DNA from: Saccharothrix coeruleofusca
GTDB taxonomy: Bacteria; Actinomycetota; Actinomycetes; Mycobacteriales; Pseudonocardiaceae
DNA length: 64,000 nt
Direction: 5' to 3'
NCBI RefSeq assembly: GCF_014648515.1
Contig: NZ_BMRG01000004.1
Location: 234,886 to 298,885 of the forward strand
Positions 40,256 to 48,253 of this stretch are shown here, piece after piece; positions within the stretch are counted from its first letter, which is position 1; the number at the start of each line of letters is the position of its first letter. The position numbers and the translations under genes were made by a program. Below the pieces are notes generated by a model that did not search any database, had not been told where the DNA came from, and was given only the letters and a program-made list of their open reading frames with translations.

Positions 40256-41025
40256 CGAGATGCCGGGTTGCTGCTACCGGCGGATTCGTGGGCCTCGTTG
40301 AGCCGTGCGAGCCACTCGCGCAGCAGGCCGGCTTCGAAGACGCTGAAGCCCGCGTCGACCACGGGGTCGGCATTGCCGGCGGGGGTGATGATCGCGAGCA
40401 GTGACTGTGCGCGGTCGGCGATGTGGGAGCGGTCGTCGGCGCGCGGTTCCGCCTGCTCCATCAGGGCGTCGAGCACGATGTCGCGCAATGGTCGGATCAG
40501 CTGGGCGTGCCGCGCCTGTTCCGGCTGGGCCAGCAGGAGGAGGACCGCGCCTGTCGTGGACGCCTCGATGGCCACCACGGCCGTCTCGACAGGTACCCGG
40601 AGCAGGCCCTGCACTTTGGCGCGTTCGAGCATGCCGCGCAGGATGGCCCGGTTCTCCGTTGCCGCCGCGGGGCGGCGGCCCGGCCGCAAGTTCCCGTACA
40701 TCAGCGTGTAGATGGCGGGATTGGCCAACCCGAACTCGACGTGTACCTCCCAGCCCCGGCGCAGGTCGTCGACCGGGTCGTCGCTGGGCTCGAACGCGCG
40801 CTTCTCGGCGAGGTAGCTCTCAAAGCCGAAGCTGGCCACGGCGTCGAGCAGCCCGTCCTTGTCCGCGAAGAGCCGGTACAGCGTCGGCGTCTGAACTCCG
40901 GCCGCTGCCGCGACGGCTCGAGTGGACAACGCGGATGGCCCGGCATCGGCGAGCAGTTTCACCGCCGAGCTCAGGATGCGCTCGCGTTGCTCGTCGGACC
41001 CGCCGCGTCGATCGTCGGGTTTCAT
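40252..41025 (-). CDS. TetR-family regulator
   Basis: ATG 41025 gives 257 aa with an N-terminal helix-turn-helix (ILSSAVKLLADAGPSALSTR, AAGVQTPTLYRLFADKDGLL, residues about 18-62). A C-terminal helical ligand-binding domain follows (GWEVHVEFGLANPAIYTLMYG). It is divergent from the aldo/keto reductase gene; the spacer holds a perfect 13-bp-arm dyad around a clear promoter. It should repress the AKR-WrbA pair and itself. Its codons use more A/T-ending choices than neighbouring genes. Confidence 0.92.
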   Translation of the reverse strand: MKPDDRRGGSDEQRERILSSAVKLLADAGPSALSTRAVAAAAGVQTPTLYRLFADKDGLLDAVASFGFESYLAEKRAFEPSDDPVDDLRRGWEVHVEFGLANPAIYTLMYGNLRPGRRPAAATENRAILRGMLERAKVQGLLRVPVETAVVAIEASTTGAVLLLLAQPEQARHAQLIRPLRDIVLDALMEQAEPRADDRSHIADRAQSLLAIITPAGNADPVVDAGFSVFEAGLLREWLARLNEAHESAGSSNPASR

Positions 41026-41045
41026 GTGCCGACGATAACAGAAGC

Positions 41046-41099
41046 CTGTTGACGTTGACAGTGACATCGTCACGGTTCTAGCGTTATCAACGTCAACAG
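41046..41099. promoter_or_regulatory. TetR operator and promoter of the AKR-WrbA pair
   Basis: CTGTTGACGTTGA (41046-41058) and TCAACGTCAACAG (41087-41099) are exact inverted repeats 28 bases apart. TTGACA at 41055-41060 and TAGCGT at 41079-41084 form a -35/-10 pair with 18-base spacing between them. A smaller dyad GTGACATCGTCAC lies at 41061-41073. The AKR start is at 41113. Confidence 0.85.
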
Positions 41100-41112
41100 A
41101 TGGGGGACGGAA

Positions 41113-42117
41113 GTGGCTGACGGCAAACGGCTGGAGCAGGTCCGGCTCGGTGGTCGGGGTCTGGTGGTGGGGGCGCAGGGCCTCGGCTGCATGGGGATGA
41201 GCGAGTTCTACGGCGACACCGACGAGTCGGCCGCTCGCGCGACATTGGATGCGGCTCTGGAGCGGGGCGTGACGATGTTCGATACGGCCGACATGTACGG
41301 CCGCGGCGAGAATGAACGCTTCCTCGCCCCGTTCGTGCGGGCTCACCGCGAGCAGGTCGTCATCGCCACGAAGTTCGGCAGTGTCCGCGACGACGACGGT
41401 TCGATGTCCGTGAACAACGATCCACGTTATATCCGACAGGCCATCGACGGCAGCCTGTCCCGGCTCGGCCTCGACGTGATCGACCTCTACTACATGCACC
41501 GCTACGACCCGAAGGTGCCATTGGCCGATTCGATCGGAACGATGGCCGATTTGGTGACGCAGGGCATGCGCTACCTGGGGTTGAGCGAAGTCACGGGCGA
41601 TGAGCTACGCGAAGCCAACGCCATCCACCCGATCGCTGCCGTGCAGTCGGAGTGGTCGCTGTTCACTCGTGACATCGAGCGCACCCTGGTGCCGGCCGCC
41701 GCTGAACTCGGCGTCGGCGTTGTGCCTTACTCGCCGCTCGGGCGGGGCTTCCTGACCGGCGCGATGCCTGCCCAGTTGCAAGGCAACGACATCCGCTCGG
41801 TGTTCCCCCGTTTCACCGGCGAGAACGCCCAGCGCAACGCCGAGCTGCTCACACCTGTCGCCGAAATCGCCGAAGCTCGCGGTGCGTCGATGGCGCAGGT
41901 CGCCCTGGCCTGGCTGCATCGACAAGCCGTCGTGCGGAACCTGACCGTGGTGCCGATCCCCGGCACCCGCAAACCGGCCCGACTGGCGGAGAACCTGGCC
42001 GCGCTCGAGATCACCCTCACCGACGACGAACTCGCACGTCTGGACCCGATCGCCGAGCAGGTGGCCGGCGAACGCTACCCGGACATGACCGAGACCGCCG
42101 GCTCACGCGAGTCCTGA
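41113..42117 (+). CDS. Aldo/keto reductase
   Basis: The 334-aa product matches AKR13-like reductases: LGCMGMSEFYG at the start, catalytic FDTADMYG (Asp, Tyr), IATKFG (Lys), YYMHRYD (His), PYSPLGRGFLTG and the cofactor-binding VPIPGTRKPARLAENL. It reduces aldehydes or ketones with NADPH. GTG 41113 follows a GGGGGACGG site. It is first of a pair with the WrbA-like gene (31 bases apart) and is controlled by the divergent TetR. This is consistent with an electrophile or quinone response. Confidence 0.93.
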   Translation: MADGKRLEQVRLGGRGLVVGAQGLGCMGMSEFYGDTDESAARATLDAALERGVTMFDTADMYGRGENERFLAPFVRAHREQVVIATKFGSVRDDDGSMSVNNDPRYIRQAIDGSLSRLGLDVIDLYYMHRYDPKVPLADSIGTMADLVTQGMRYLGLSEVTGDELREANAIHPIAAVQSEWSLFTRDIERTLVPAAAELGVGVVPYSPLGRGFLTGAMPAQLQGNDIRSVFPRFTGENAQRNAELLTPVAEIAEARGASMAQVALAWLHRQAVVRNLTVVPIPGTRKPARLAENLAALEITLTDDELARLDPIAEQVAGERYPDMTETAGSRES

Positions 42118-42148
42118 GCCGGCCCCGCACGACGAAAGGAAATCCGAT

Positions 42149-42733
42149 ATGCCATCCGTTCAAGTCGCCATCGCTTACTACTCCGGCTACGGGCACACCC
42201 TGCAGATCGCCAAGGCCGTGCGCGACGGTATCGAGTCGGTACCGGAGGCCCGCGCCGACATGGTCGACGTAGCGGACATGACCGACGCGAAGTGGGCGAT
42301 CCTCGATACCAGTGACGCGATCATCTTCGGAACACCGACCTACATGGGATCGGCATCCGGGGCGTTCCACGTATTCGCCGAAGCGACCTCGAAGCGCTGG
42401 ATGACCCAGCAATGGTTGGACAAGCTCGCGTCCGGGTTCACCAACTCCGGATCGATGAGCGGCGACAAGCTGCACACGCTGCAGTACCTGTCCCTGCTCG
42501 CCGCGCAACACGGCATGCACTGGGTCAGCCTGGGCCTGATGCCCGGCTGGAACACCACCACCAGCAGCGAACACGACGACAACCGGCTCGGGTTCTACCT
42601 CGGCGCGGGCGCCCAAACCTGGAACGACCAAGGCCCAGAGGCCGTCCACACCGCCGACATGACCACGGCACGCCACCTCGGGGCCAGGGTCGCAACCCAA
42701 GCCCTGCGCTATCAACATCCGGTTGCGCCGTAG
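42149..42733 (+). CDS. Flavodoxin-like NAD(P)H:quinone oxidoreductase (WrbA-like)
   Basis: The 194-aa protein has the FMN phosphate-binding loop YYSGYGHT (residues 9-16), the FGTPTYMGSASG loop near 66 and a later GLMPGWN loop, as in WrbA-type quinone reductases. These carry out two-electron reduction of quinones and avoid semiquinone radicals. An AAAGGAAA site precedes ATG 42149. Together with the AKR and TetR genes it forms a compact carbonyl/quinone detoxification unit. Confidence 0.9.
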   Translation: MPSVQVAIAYYSGYGHTLQIAKAVRDGIESVPEARADMVDVADMTDAKWAILDTSDAIIFGTPTYMGSASGAFHVFAEATSKRWMTQQWLDKLASGFTNSGSMSGDKLHTLQYLSLLAAQHGMHWVSLGLMPGWNTTTSSEHDDNRLGFYLGAGAQTWNDQGPEAVHTADMTTARHLGARVATQALRYQHPVAP

Positions 42734-42895
42734 ACCCGCGAACGGCTCGACAACGCCTACCGCGCCCAGCGCCGGTCGGGGCCTTGTCACCGTGACGTGG
42801 CCCCCCGGTGTCGCCTCCCCTCCATCAGCAAGGGCGTTCGGGGTCTGCCTCCACGTCGAGCGATCGCTCTGGCTGCGACCGGGACAGCGGCAGCG

Positions 42896-43375
42896 TCATC
42901 GCACGCCGCGCGAGGTGAACCGGGCGTGCGGGGTGTCGGCCACCGCCGCGTCGATGCGGGCGCGCATGGTCGCCTCCAACTCCGGCAGCCCGTCCAGCGC
43001 AAACCAGCGGGCCTCGGTGTTCTCCCCGTCGGCGGGGTAGGGCTCGCCGGACTCCCACCGCAGTCGGAACACCAGGTCCAGGTACTGCACCTGGTCGCCG
43101 TTGGCGTACCGGGCGGGCGGCAGGACGTGCACCATCGCCAGCCGCTCGGGCGCGGCGTGCACGTCGGCCTCCTCCAGCACCTCGCGCACCGCCGCGTCGG
43201 CGGGCTCCTCACCGGGGTCGACGATGCCCGTCACCGGGGTCCAGGCTCCCGAATCGGCCCGGCGCACCAGCAGCACCTCCTGCCCTCGCAGCACCACGGC
43301 GGTCACGCCGGTCAGCCACAGCATGTCGGTGCCGATCTTCTCGCGCAGGGCCAGGACGAAGTCAGGAGTCGCCAC
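42896..43375 (-). CDS. NUDIX hydrolase
   Basis: GTG 43375 with GGAGG upstream gives a 159-aa protein; a GTG at 43390 is an alternative. The NUDIX box is GIVDPGEEPADAAVREVLEEA followed by DV, complete except that an Ala-Asp replaces the usual late Gly-hydrophobic pair. Surrounding strands VTAVVLRGQEVLLVRRADSG and RWFALDGLPEL fit the fold. The enzyme hydrolyses a nucleoside diphosphate linked to another group; substrate unknown. It overlaps the upstream MarR gene by 14 bases, so the two are coupled. Confidence 0.9.
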   Translation of the reverse strand: MATPDFVLALREKIGTDMLWLTGVTAVVLRGQEVLLVRRADSGAWTPVTGIVDPGEEPADAAVREVLEEADVHAAPERLAMVHVLPPARYANGDQVQYLDLVFRLRWESGEPYPADGENTEARWFALDGLPELEATMRARIDAAVADTPHARFTSRGVR

Positions 43376-43913
43376 CGTCCCATCCTCCACCGTCGCGCCC
43401 GCACACCCGCAGCCACCCGGCGTGCACCGGGCAGCGCGGGCAGCTGTCCCGGTCGCACAGCCTGCACAGCTCGGCCAGCAGCTGCTCGGTGCGCGCCTCG
43501 GGGCCCAGCAGGGCGTCGGCGATCTCCACCAGTTCCTGCCGCTGCCGCCGGGTCAACCGCTCGCTCAGCTGCGCCAGCACCGCCTGCCGGGCCGCCAGCG
43601 CATCGGCCGCCACCCGCTCGCCGGCCTCGGTCAGCCGCAGCGGGCGGCTGCGCCCGTCGCGCGCGGTGCCGCGCGCGACCCAGCCCGCCTCGGTCAGCCT
43701 GCGCACCAGGTGCGCCGACCCCGGCTGCGAGATGCGCAGCACCGAAGCCAACCAGTCGGCGGTGCGACCGGGCTGGTCCTTGATCGCGATCAGCGCCTCG
43801 CCCAGCACCCCGCCCGCGCCGACGACGCCGGTGACCGCTTCCCGCACCGCCCCCGCCACCAGCAACCCCACCGCGCCCAGCACGTTTGCCGCTTTGGCGT
43901 CCAGGTCATTCAT
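43362..43913 (-). CDS. MarR-family regulator with cysteine-rich tail
   Basis: The 183-aa product has a MarR-type winged helix (EALIAIKDQPGRTADWLASV, LRISQPGSAHLVRRLTEAGW, wing RDGRSRPLRLTEAGE). An unusual C-terminal ELCRLCDRDSCPRCPV cluster of four cysteines near residues 150-165 could bind metal or sense redox state. It is divergent from an MFS gene with only five bases between the two ATG codons, and a dyad spans both starts. It probably represses the exporter and itself. Confidence 0.9.
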   Translation of the reverse strand: MNDLDAKAANVLGAVGLLVAGAVREAVTGVVGAGGVLGEALIAIKDQPGRTADWLASVLRISQPGSAHLVRRLTEAGWVARGTARDGRSRPLRLTEAGERVAADALAARQAVLAQLSERLTRRQRQELVEIADALLGPEARTEQLLAELCRLCDRDSCPRCPVHAGWLRVCGRDGGGWDGGDS

Positions 43914-43924
43914 AACTCATGAAT
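43908..43924. promoter_or_regulatory. Palindrome spanning both divergent start codons
   Basis: ATTCAT (43908-43913), AACTC and ATGAAT (43919-43924) form a perfect 6-bp-arm dyad. Its arms include the MarR start codon on the minus strand and the MFS start codon on the plus strand. No room for a ribosome site exists on either side, so both mRNAs are probably leaderless or start further inside. Confidence 0.75.
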
Positions 43925-45055
43925 CTACGCCTGCTGGTCGTGGTCATCGCGATGAACCTCGGCCAGTTGCCGGTGGCCATGCGCCCGCTTCTGGTGACGC
44001 TGCTGGGCTCGCACGTCACCGGCAGCTTCGCCGTGGCGGGTCTGGCGGGCGGTGCGGCGGCGGTCGGCATGGCGGTGACCTCGCCCTGGTGGTCCCGAGC
44101 GCTGGCCCGCTTCGGCGACCGGCGCGTGCTGACCGTGTCGTGCGCGCTGTTCCTCGTCGCCCAGGCCGCGCTGATCACCGCTCGCGCGCCCGCCGCGTTC
44201 GTCGGCGTCGCCGCGCTCTCCGGACTGTGCACCCCACCGGCCGCCAGCAGCGTCCGGGCGCTGCTGGCCCGCCTCGCGCCGGGGGAGCGGACCCGCGGGT
44301 ACGCGGTGAACGCGGTCGCGATGGAGACCGTCTACATCGCCGGACCGCTCTGGGTGACCGCGTGGACGGCACTGGCCGACCCCGTCGTCGCGGTCCTGGC
44401 CACCGCCGCGTGCGGAGCGCTGGCACTGGCCGTCGCGGTCCCCTCGGTCGCGACCGGTCCCCACGCGCCCACGCCTCGCGGCGAGCCGAACACCCGACCG
44501 CACGCCCTGCCGGTGGTCCGCACCCTCGCGGGCACCTACCTCGGCTACTGGATCTGCATGGGCGCGATGTGGGTGCTGGTGCCCGCCTTCGCCCAGCACA
44601 GCGGCCAACCCGGCCAAGCGGGCGTGCTGGTCGCGATCTGGTCGGTCGGCAGCCTCGTCGGCGGCCTGGCCCTGGTCGTCCGCCCACCCCGGCTGCCGCT
44701 GCGCACCACCTACCTGGCGCTGCTGGCCGTGCTCACCCTGACCTCGCTGCCGCTGGCCCTGCCCTCGGGGGTGACCCCCATGGCCGTCGCGATCGGCGGG
44801 TTCGGCCTGGCCCTGTCGCCGTGGCTGGCCACCGGCGACCAGGTGGTCGCCGCGGCGGTGGGGGAGCAGCGCAGCGCCGAGGTCTACGGCTGGCTGACCA
44901 CCGTGGGCCAGCTCGGCGGCGCACTGGGGTCGGCCCTGGCGGGCCCGCTGGGCGACCGGCACGGCGGCGGGCCCGCGTTCCTGCTGGTCACCGCCGCCCT
45001 GGCAGTCGCCTTGGTCTTCGCCCTGACCCGCCGCCAAACCCTGCCCACCCGGTGA
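43919..45055 (+). CDS. MFS transporter
   Basis: The 378-aa product has about 11-12 hydrophobic helices, an MFS loop after helix 2 (SRALARFGDRRVL) and a second-half equivalent (LGDRHGGGPAFLL). It is probably a proton-driven drug or metabolite exporter. Its start codon lies inside the dyad shared with the divergent MarR gene, so MarR binding would block it. ATG 43919 is needed to keep the first membrane helix (LRLLVVVIAMNLGQLPVA). Confidence 0.92.
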   Translation: MNLRLLVVVIAMNLGQLPVAMRPLLVTLLGSHVTGSFAVAGLAGGAAAVGMAVTSPWWSRALARFGDRRVLTVSCALFLVAQAALITARAPAAFVGVAALSGLCTPPAASSVRALLARLAPGERTRGYAVNAVAMETVYIAGPLWVTAWTALADPVVAVLATAACGALALAVAVPSVATGPHAPTPRGEPNTRPHALPVVRTLAGTYLGYWICMGAMWVLVPAFAQHSGQPGQAGVLVAIWSVGSLVGGLALVVRPPRLPLRTTYLALLAVLTLTSLPLALPSGVTPMAVAIGGFGLALSPWLATGDQVVAAAVGEQRSAEVYGWLTTVGQLGGALGSALAGPLGDRHGGGPAFLLVTAALAVALVFALTRRQTLPTR

Positions 45056-45069
45056 AGCACCCCCGCAGT

Positions 45070-45121
45070 GCGTCGGCAAGTACCACCCGGTGGCTGTGCG
45101 GGGACCAGTAACTACTACCCG
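45070..45121 (-). repeat. Dispersed repeat, copy C (52-bp core)
   Basis: On the minus strand this matches the 52-bp core of copy A, with GGGTAGTAGTTACTG and GGGTGGTACTTGCCG at the two ends. It lies 57 bases from copy B in the same orientation. Confidence 0.85.
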
Positions 45122-45178
45122 TAATGCGCTCGCCGCGCGGCAGGTCGCCAAAGACGGCGCTCGCGGGCACCCCCTGCT

Positions 45179-45296
45179 GCGTCGGCAAGTACCACCCGGC
45201 GGGGCGGGGAGGGCCGGTAACTACCACCCGAGGTGCGAGGAAGTACGCGTCAGGTGCGCGAATGTTGAATTCAGGGTGCTTGGACGCTCGACTCGC
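45179..45296 (-). repeat. Dispersed repeat, copy B (118 bp, 52-bp core)
   Basis: Core 45179-45230 (minus strand) matches copies A and C. The outer part to 45296 shares GAATTCAACATTCGCGCACC and GCGAGTCGA with the left flank of copy A, so the homologous unit is about 118-120 bp. Confidence 0.85.
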
Positions 45297-45301
45297 CGGA
45301 G

Positions 45302-45361
45302 CGACACGCCCAACACGCCCATAAGTGGACGACGCCGGAGGCGGGCGTGTTGGGCGTGTCG
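45302..45361. terminator. Long hairpin between convergent genes
   Basis: CGACACGCCCAACACGCCC (45302-45320) and GGGCGTGTTGGGCGTGTCG (45343-45361) pair perfectly over 19 bp with a 22-base loop. It lies between the MFS gene and the PPOX-family gene. The rest of the 326-base spacer is taken by repeat copies B and C. Confidence 0.85.
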
Positions 45362-45381
45362 GGCCGGGATCGGTGATCCCG

Positions 45382-45960
45382 TTAGGGCCGGGCAGGCAGC
45401 GGCAGCGGGATCGCGGGCAACCCGTCGATGCTGCTGACGTTGTGCGGCTTGGACTCGCAGTAGGCGGCGAACTCCTCGTCGGACTTGCGGCCGAAGTGCT
45501 CCTTGTGCAGCGTCCGCTCACCCCGGTAGTCCATGAACGGCACCGCGAACCCGCACGTGTCGCTGATCAGCTTCGCCGTGACCACCACGACCGCCCGCAA
45601 CGCCGGCCCGTCGGCATCGCCGAACCCGGCCACCAGTTCGGGGAAGCGCGGGTCGTCGCGGAACACCGGCTCTCCCGTCCCGTGCACCCGCACGATGTTG
45701 GGCGGACCGTCGAACGCGCACCACATCAACGTGATCCGGCCGTTCTCCCGCAGGTGCGCGACGGTCTCCGCGTGGCTGCCCCCGAAGTCGAGGTAGGCCA
45801 GCGTCCGCTCGTCCAGCACCCGCAACGTCCCCGCCCGGCCCTTGGGCGAGAGGTTGACGTGCCCGTCCTCGGCCAGCGGCGCGGAGGCGACGAAGAACAC
45901 CGGCTGCGCCTCGATGAACTCCCGCAACCGGCCTTCGATCCGCTCGTAAGTCTTCCCCAT
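45382..45960 (-). CDS. Pyridoxamine-5'-phosphate-oxidase-family flavin-binding protein
   Basis: ATG 45960 gives 192 aa starting MGKTYERIEGRLREFIEAQP. The split-barrel FMN/F420-binding pattern is clear: VFFVASAPLAEDGHVNLSPKG, LAYLDFGGSHAETVAHL and RITLMWCAFDGPPNIVRVHG. The family reduces or binds flavin-linked substrates; some members use F420. It is single, convergent with the MFS gene. The specific reaction cannot be set from sequence. Confidence 0.9.
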   Translation of the reverse strand: MGKTYERIEGRLREFIEAQPVFFVASAPLAEDGHVNLSPKGRAGTLRVLDERTLAYLDFGGSHAETVAHLRENGRITLMWCAFDGPPNIVRVHGTGEPVFRDDPRFPELVAGFGDADGPALRAVVVVTAKLISDTCGFAVPFMDYRGERTLHKEHFGRKSDEEFAAYCESKPHNVSSIDGLPAIPLPLPARP

Positions 45961-46042
45961 GTCGATCAGTATCACAGTCCGCGAGGTGGCACCCCACTGC
46001 TTTGAACCGAGCGCCCGAGTAGCCCGAACTCCGCGTCCGCGC

Positions 46043-46570
46043 TTACGGGATCGCTCGCAAGGCCGCCTGCCAGGGGTAGCTGTCCACGACCTTGCCGCCA
46101 CCCCTGGGCGGATGCGGGGTGAAACCACCTTCGCCAAGCAGCACACGTACCCCAGAGAGTCGCAATTCCTCCACACTGCGCCCGAAGACGCGGTTGGCCG
46201 CGAGAGCAGTGTTCACGAATGGCAGCACCGCGATGGGAACACCCAATCCGGTCAACTCCGCGAGCTGGGTCAACACGTAGGTGTCAGCGATCCCCGCAGC
46301 CCACTTGTTGATCGTGTTGTAGGTGGCAGGAGCGACCACTACCGCCTCGGCGGGCGGAAGGGCGGGCTGTTTCGGTACCTGGTGGCCCGTGCGGACCGGA
46401 TGACCGGTGAGCTGTTCCAACGCGCTGAGGTCGAGGAAGTGCTCGACGGCGGCCGGGGTGGCCAGGCAGCGCACGGACCACCCCTCGTCCACGGCGAGCC
46501 TGACCATCACCTCGACGCGACTGGCGGGCCCAGCACCGCAGACCACGAGGTACAGCACACGTTCGCTCAC
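46043..46570 (-). CDS. Flavoprotein of the HFCD (PPC decarboxylase-like) family
   Basis: GTG 46570 overlaps the XRE regulator stop by four bases (GTGA). The 175-aa product has LYLVVCGAGPASRV and a central VVVAPATYNTINKWAAGIADTYV segment, the FMN-contact PATxNTxxKxAxGxAD motif of phosphopantothenoylcysteine-decarboxylase/EpiD-like flavoproteins. These decarboxylate cysteine-containing substrates. The catalytic histidine expected in the N-terminal third may be that in AAVEHFLD. As the second gene of an XRE operon its substrate is probably a small secondary or signalling compound, unknown. Confidence 0.88.
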   Translation of the reverse strand: MSERVLYLVVCGAGPASRVEVMVRLAVDEGWSVRCLATPAAVEHFLDLSALEQLTGHPVRTGHQVPKQPALPPAEAVVVAPATYNTINKWAAGIADTYVLTQLAELTGLGVPIAVLPFVNTALAANRVFGRSVEELRLSGVRVLLGEGGFTPHPPRGGGKVVDSYPWQAALRAIP

Positions 46571-47781
46571 GCGGGAACTCCAGCTCGCTGAGCCACCTGC
46601 CGCACCATCCGACCGGGTTCTCCGCTCGTGTTCGCTAGCAACAGCCGCAACAAGCCGTGTGCCAGCGGGCGGCAGCGCACCTCCTGTGGCGCGGCGCGTT
46701 CTGCTTGGCCAAGAGATCGCGACGCTTCGCGGTAGTTGCCGCACCGGGCATTGGCCTCGGTGAGATCGAGCAGGAAGTTCGCCCGGCGTTCCGGTGGCAA
46801 CGCGGTGATCGCGTCCTGGGGGATCTTCTCCGCGAATCGCAAGGCGGGCTTTGCTTCACCGAGACGCACGAGCGCGGCAACGCGGTGGATCGCGACGTTG
46901 GTCCTGCCGAAGTGGGTGTGGTGCGTCGCGTAGTGTTCGCCCATGCTCCGAGCGGCCCGCTCAGCCTCGTGGTGCATGTCCAGGGCCAAGGCCGCGTCCT
47001 CTTGTTTGGCAGCGGTGATCGATGCGGCGAGGTGAAGCATCCCGTACAGCGACAGCAGGCTGCCCGCCTGCTTCGACAGTTCGGGGCGCATCCGGTCCGC
47101 CATGTTCAGCAGTGCCTCCACTGCCTCCGAGCGCTGACGGCAGGCGGTCATGGAGCGGGCAACGCTGCGGGTGGCGCGGGCCAGTGACCAGGTGTCGTCC
47201 ACTGCCATCGCGGCCTGCATGGCCCGGTCCGCGGCCAGCCAAGCGATGTGGTGGCTCTCGAACTTCAGCAGCATCGATGAGGCGAGCCGGTAGGCCGTGA
47301 CGAGCACCCGATGAGCATCGACCAGCTCGACCGCAGGCACTGTCGCCACGGCGCTTCGGGCCGCTTCCATCAACTTGGGCAGGTGCTGCGCCACGGTGGT
47401 GAAGTGCGATGACGCCCAGGCGTGGTCCAGGTAGTCGGCCTGCCGCGCGACCTGGATCAAGCTGATCGCCTCGACGGGTCGCCGGTCGAGTTCGGGGTAC
47501 TTGCCCAGCGCGGCGCGGATGGCACTCACTTCCACCGCATCCACGCACTGCGCGGTCCGCGCCGCCGCAGGCGCGTCGGTGAGCGCGCTCGGGTCGATCA
47601 TGAGCGCTTCCGCCACCAGTTCGATCACCGGCAGGCGCGCCAGGTTGCGCTCCCCGGTCTCGACCTTGTCCAGCCAGGACGTGGAGCGTCCGATCATGTC
47701 GGCGAATTGCTTGCGGCCCAGGTTGCGACGCAGCCGCCAGTAGCGGACGCGCTGACCGATCTCGCCGGATGCGTCGACCAT
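46567..47781 (-). CDS. XRE-family regulator with TPR-like C-terminal domain
   Basis: The 404-aa product has an N-terminal helix-turn-helix (RVRYWRLRRNLGRKQFADMI, GRSTSWLDKVETGER, residues 10-45). A long helical repeat domain follows (about 80-400) of the tetratricopeptide type seen in actinobacterial peptide-sensing XRE proteins. It is first in an operon with the flavoprotein and divergent from a small protein gene at 47938. A GTCACA/TGTGAC dyad lies 24 bases upstream of its start. Confidence 0.92.
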   Translation of the reverse strand: MVDASGEIGQRVRYWRLRRNLGRKQFADMIGRSTSWLDKVETGERNLARLPVIELVAEALMIDPSALTDAPAAARTAQCVDAVEVSAIRAALGKYPELDRRPVEAISLIQVARQADYLDHAWASSHFTTVAQHLPKLMEAARSAVATVPAVELVDAHRVLVTAYRLASSMLLKFESHHIAWLAADRAMQAAMAVDDTWSLARATRSVARSMTACRQRSEAVEALLNMADRMRPELSKQAGSLLSLYGMLHLAASITAAKQEDAALALDMHHEAERAARSMGEHYATHHTHFGRTNVAIHRVAALVRLGEAKPALRFAEKIPQDAITALPPERRANFLLDLTEANARCGNYREASRSLGQAERAAPQEVRCRPLAHGLLRLLLANTSGEPGRMVRQVAQRAGVPA

Positions 47782-47804
47782 GCGGTCAGAGTAGCCGTCC
47801 GACA

Positions 47805-47830
47805 GTCACACATTTTGTACGACTTGTGAC
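47805..47830. promoter_or_regulatory. Operator between XRE gene and small-protein gene
   Basis: GTCACA (47805-47810) and TGTGAC (47825-47830) form a perfect inverted repeat with a 14-base AT-richer spacer, between the divergent starts at 47781 and 47938. It is a likely XRE site. Confidence 0.7.
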
Positions 47831-47937
47831 GCTCCGTTGCTTCTACCGTTTCGGCGACAGGGCTCGAACTCGCACGGGACTTCGCCGAACCGGCACAGAC
47901 GATCGTGCGCAAAACACAACCGGAAGGGACCGCCGCC

Positions 47938-48237
47938 ATGAACCACCTGCTCCACCAGTGGTGCACCAGCGACCAGGACTTCACCGCCTACCTCACCGGC
48001 CTGGCCGTCGACGACGCCCCGCGCCTGTTCGCCATCGCCCACGAGTACGGCGACCGCGAGGATGGCTGGATCGCCGCTTACGGCATGGCCTTCCCCGGCC
48101 ACGCCGAAGTCGTCTCCACCGAAGGCGACTTCCACACCAAGTCCGCCACCCCCGAGGCCGCCCTGACCGCCTTCGCCCGCTTCGCCGACGCCGACGTCAA
48201 GCTCCACCTTTTGTGGTTGCCCGGCCCACGGGGGTGA
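47938..48237 (+). CDS. Small conserved-looking protein next to XRE regulator, 99 aa
   Basis: ATG 47938 has a GGAAGGGA site; an in-frame upstream ATG at 47905 lacks one. The sequence MNHLLHQWCTSDQDFTAYL, then LAVDDAPRLFAIAHEYGDRE and GWIAAYGMAFPGHAEVVS, resembles short proteins I have seen paired with XRE regulators in Pseudonocardiaceae, but no function is known. No membrane helix or signal is present. Its divergent placement and the shared dyad suggest XRE control. The next gene starts 16 bases downstream and may be co-transcribed. Confidence 0.75.
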   Translation: MNHLLHQWCTSDQDFTAYLTGLAVDDAPRLFAIAHEYGDREDGWIAAYGMAFPGHAEVVSTEGDFHTKSATPEAALTAFARFADADVKLHLLWLPGPRG

Positions 48238-48253
48238 ACGGAGACTGCGGCGC

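Noticed and set aside
40174-40404. Plus-strand gene between the MDR and TetR genes
   Set aside because: It overlaps the 3' end of the clear TetR gene on the other strand and has no homologous domain; kept only as uncertainty about the small reverse frame.
45070-45230. Possible CRISPR-like array from two 52-bp repeats
   Set aside because: Only two nearby copies, each internally composed of direct 15-mers, with no regular spacer series and no cas genes; a third copy lies 20 kb away in a spacer.
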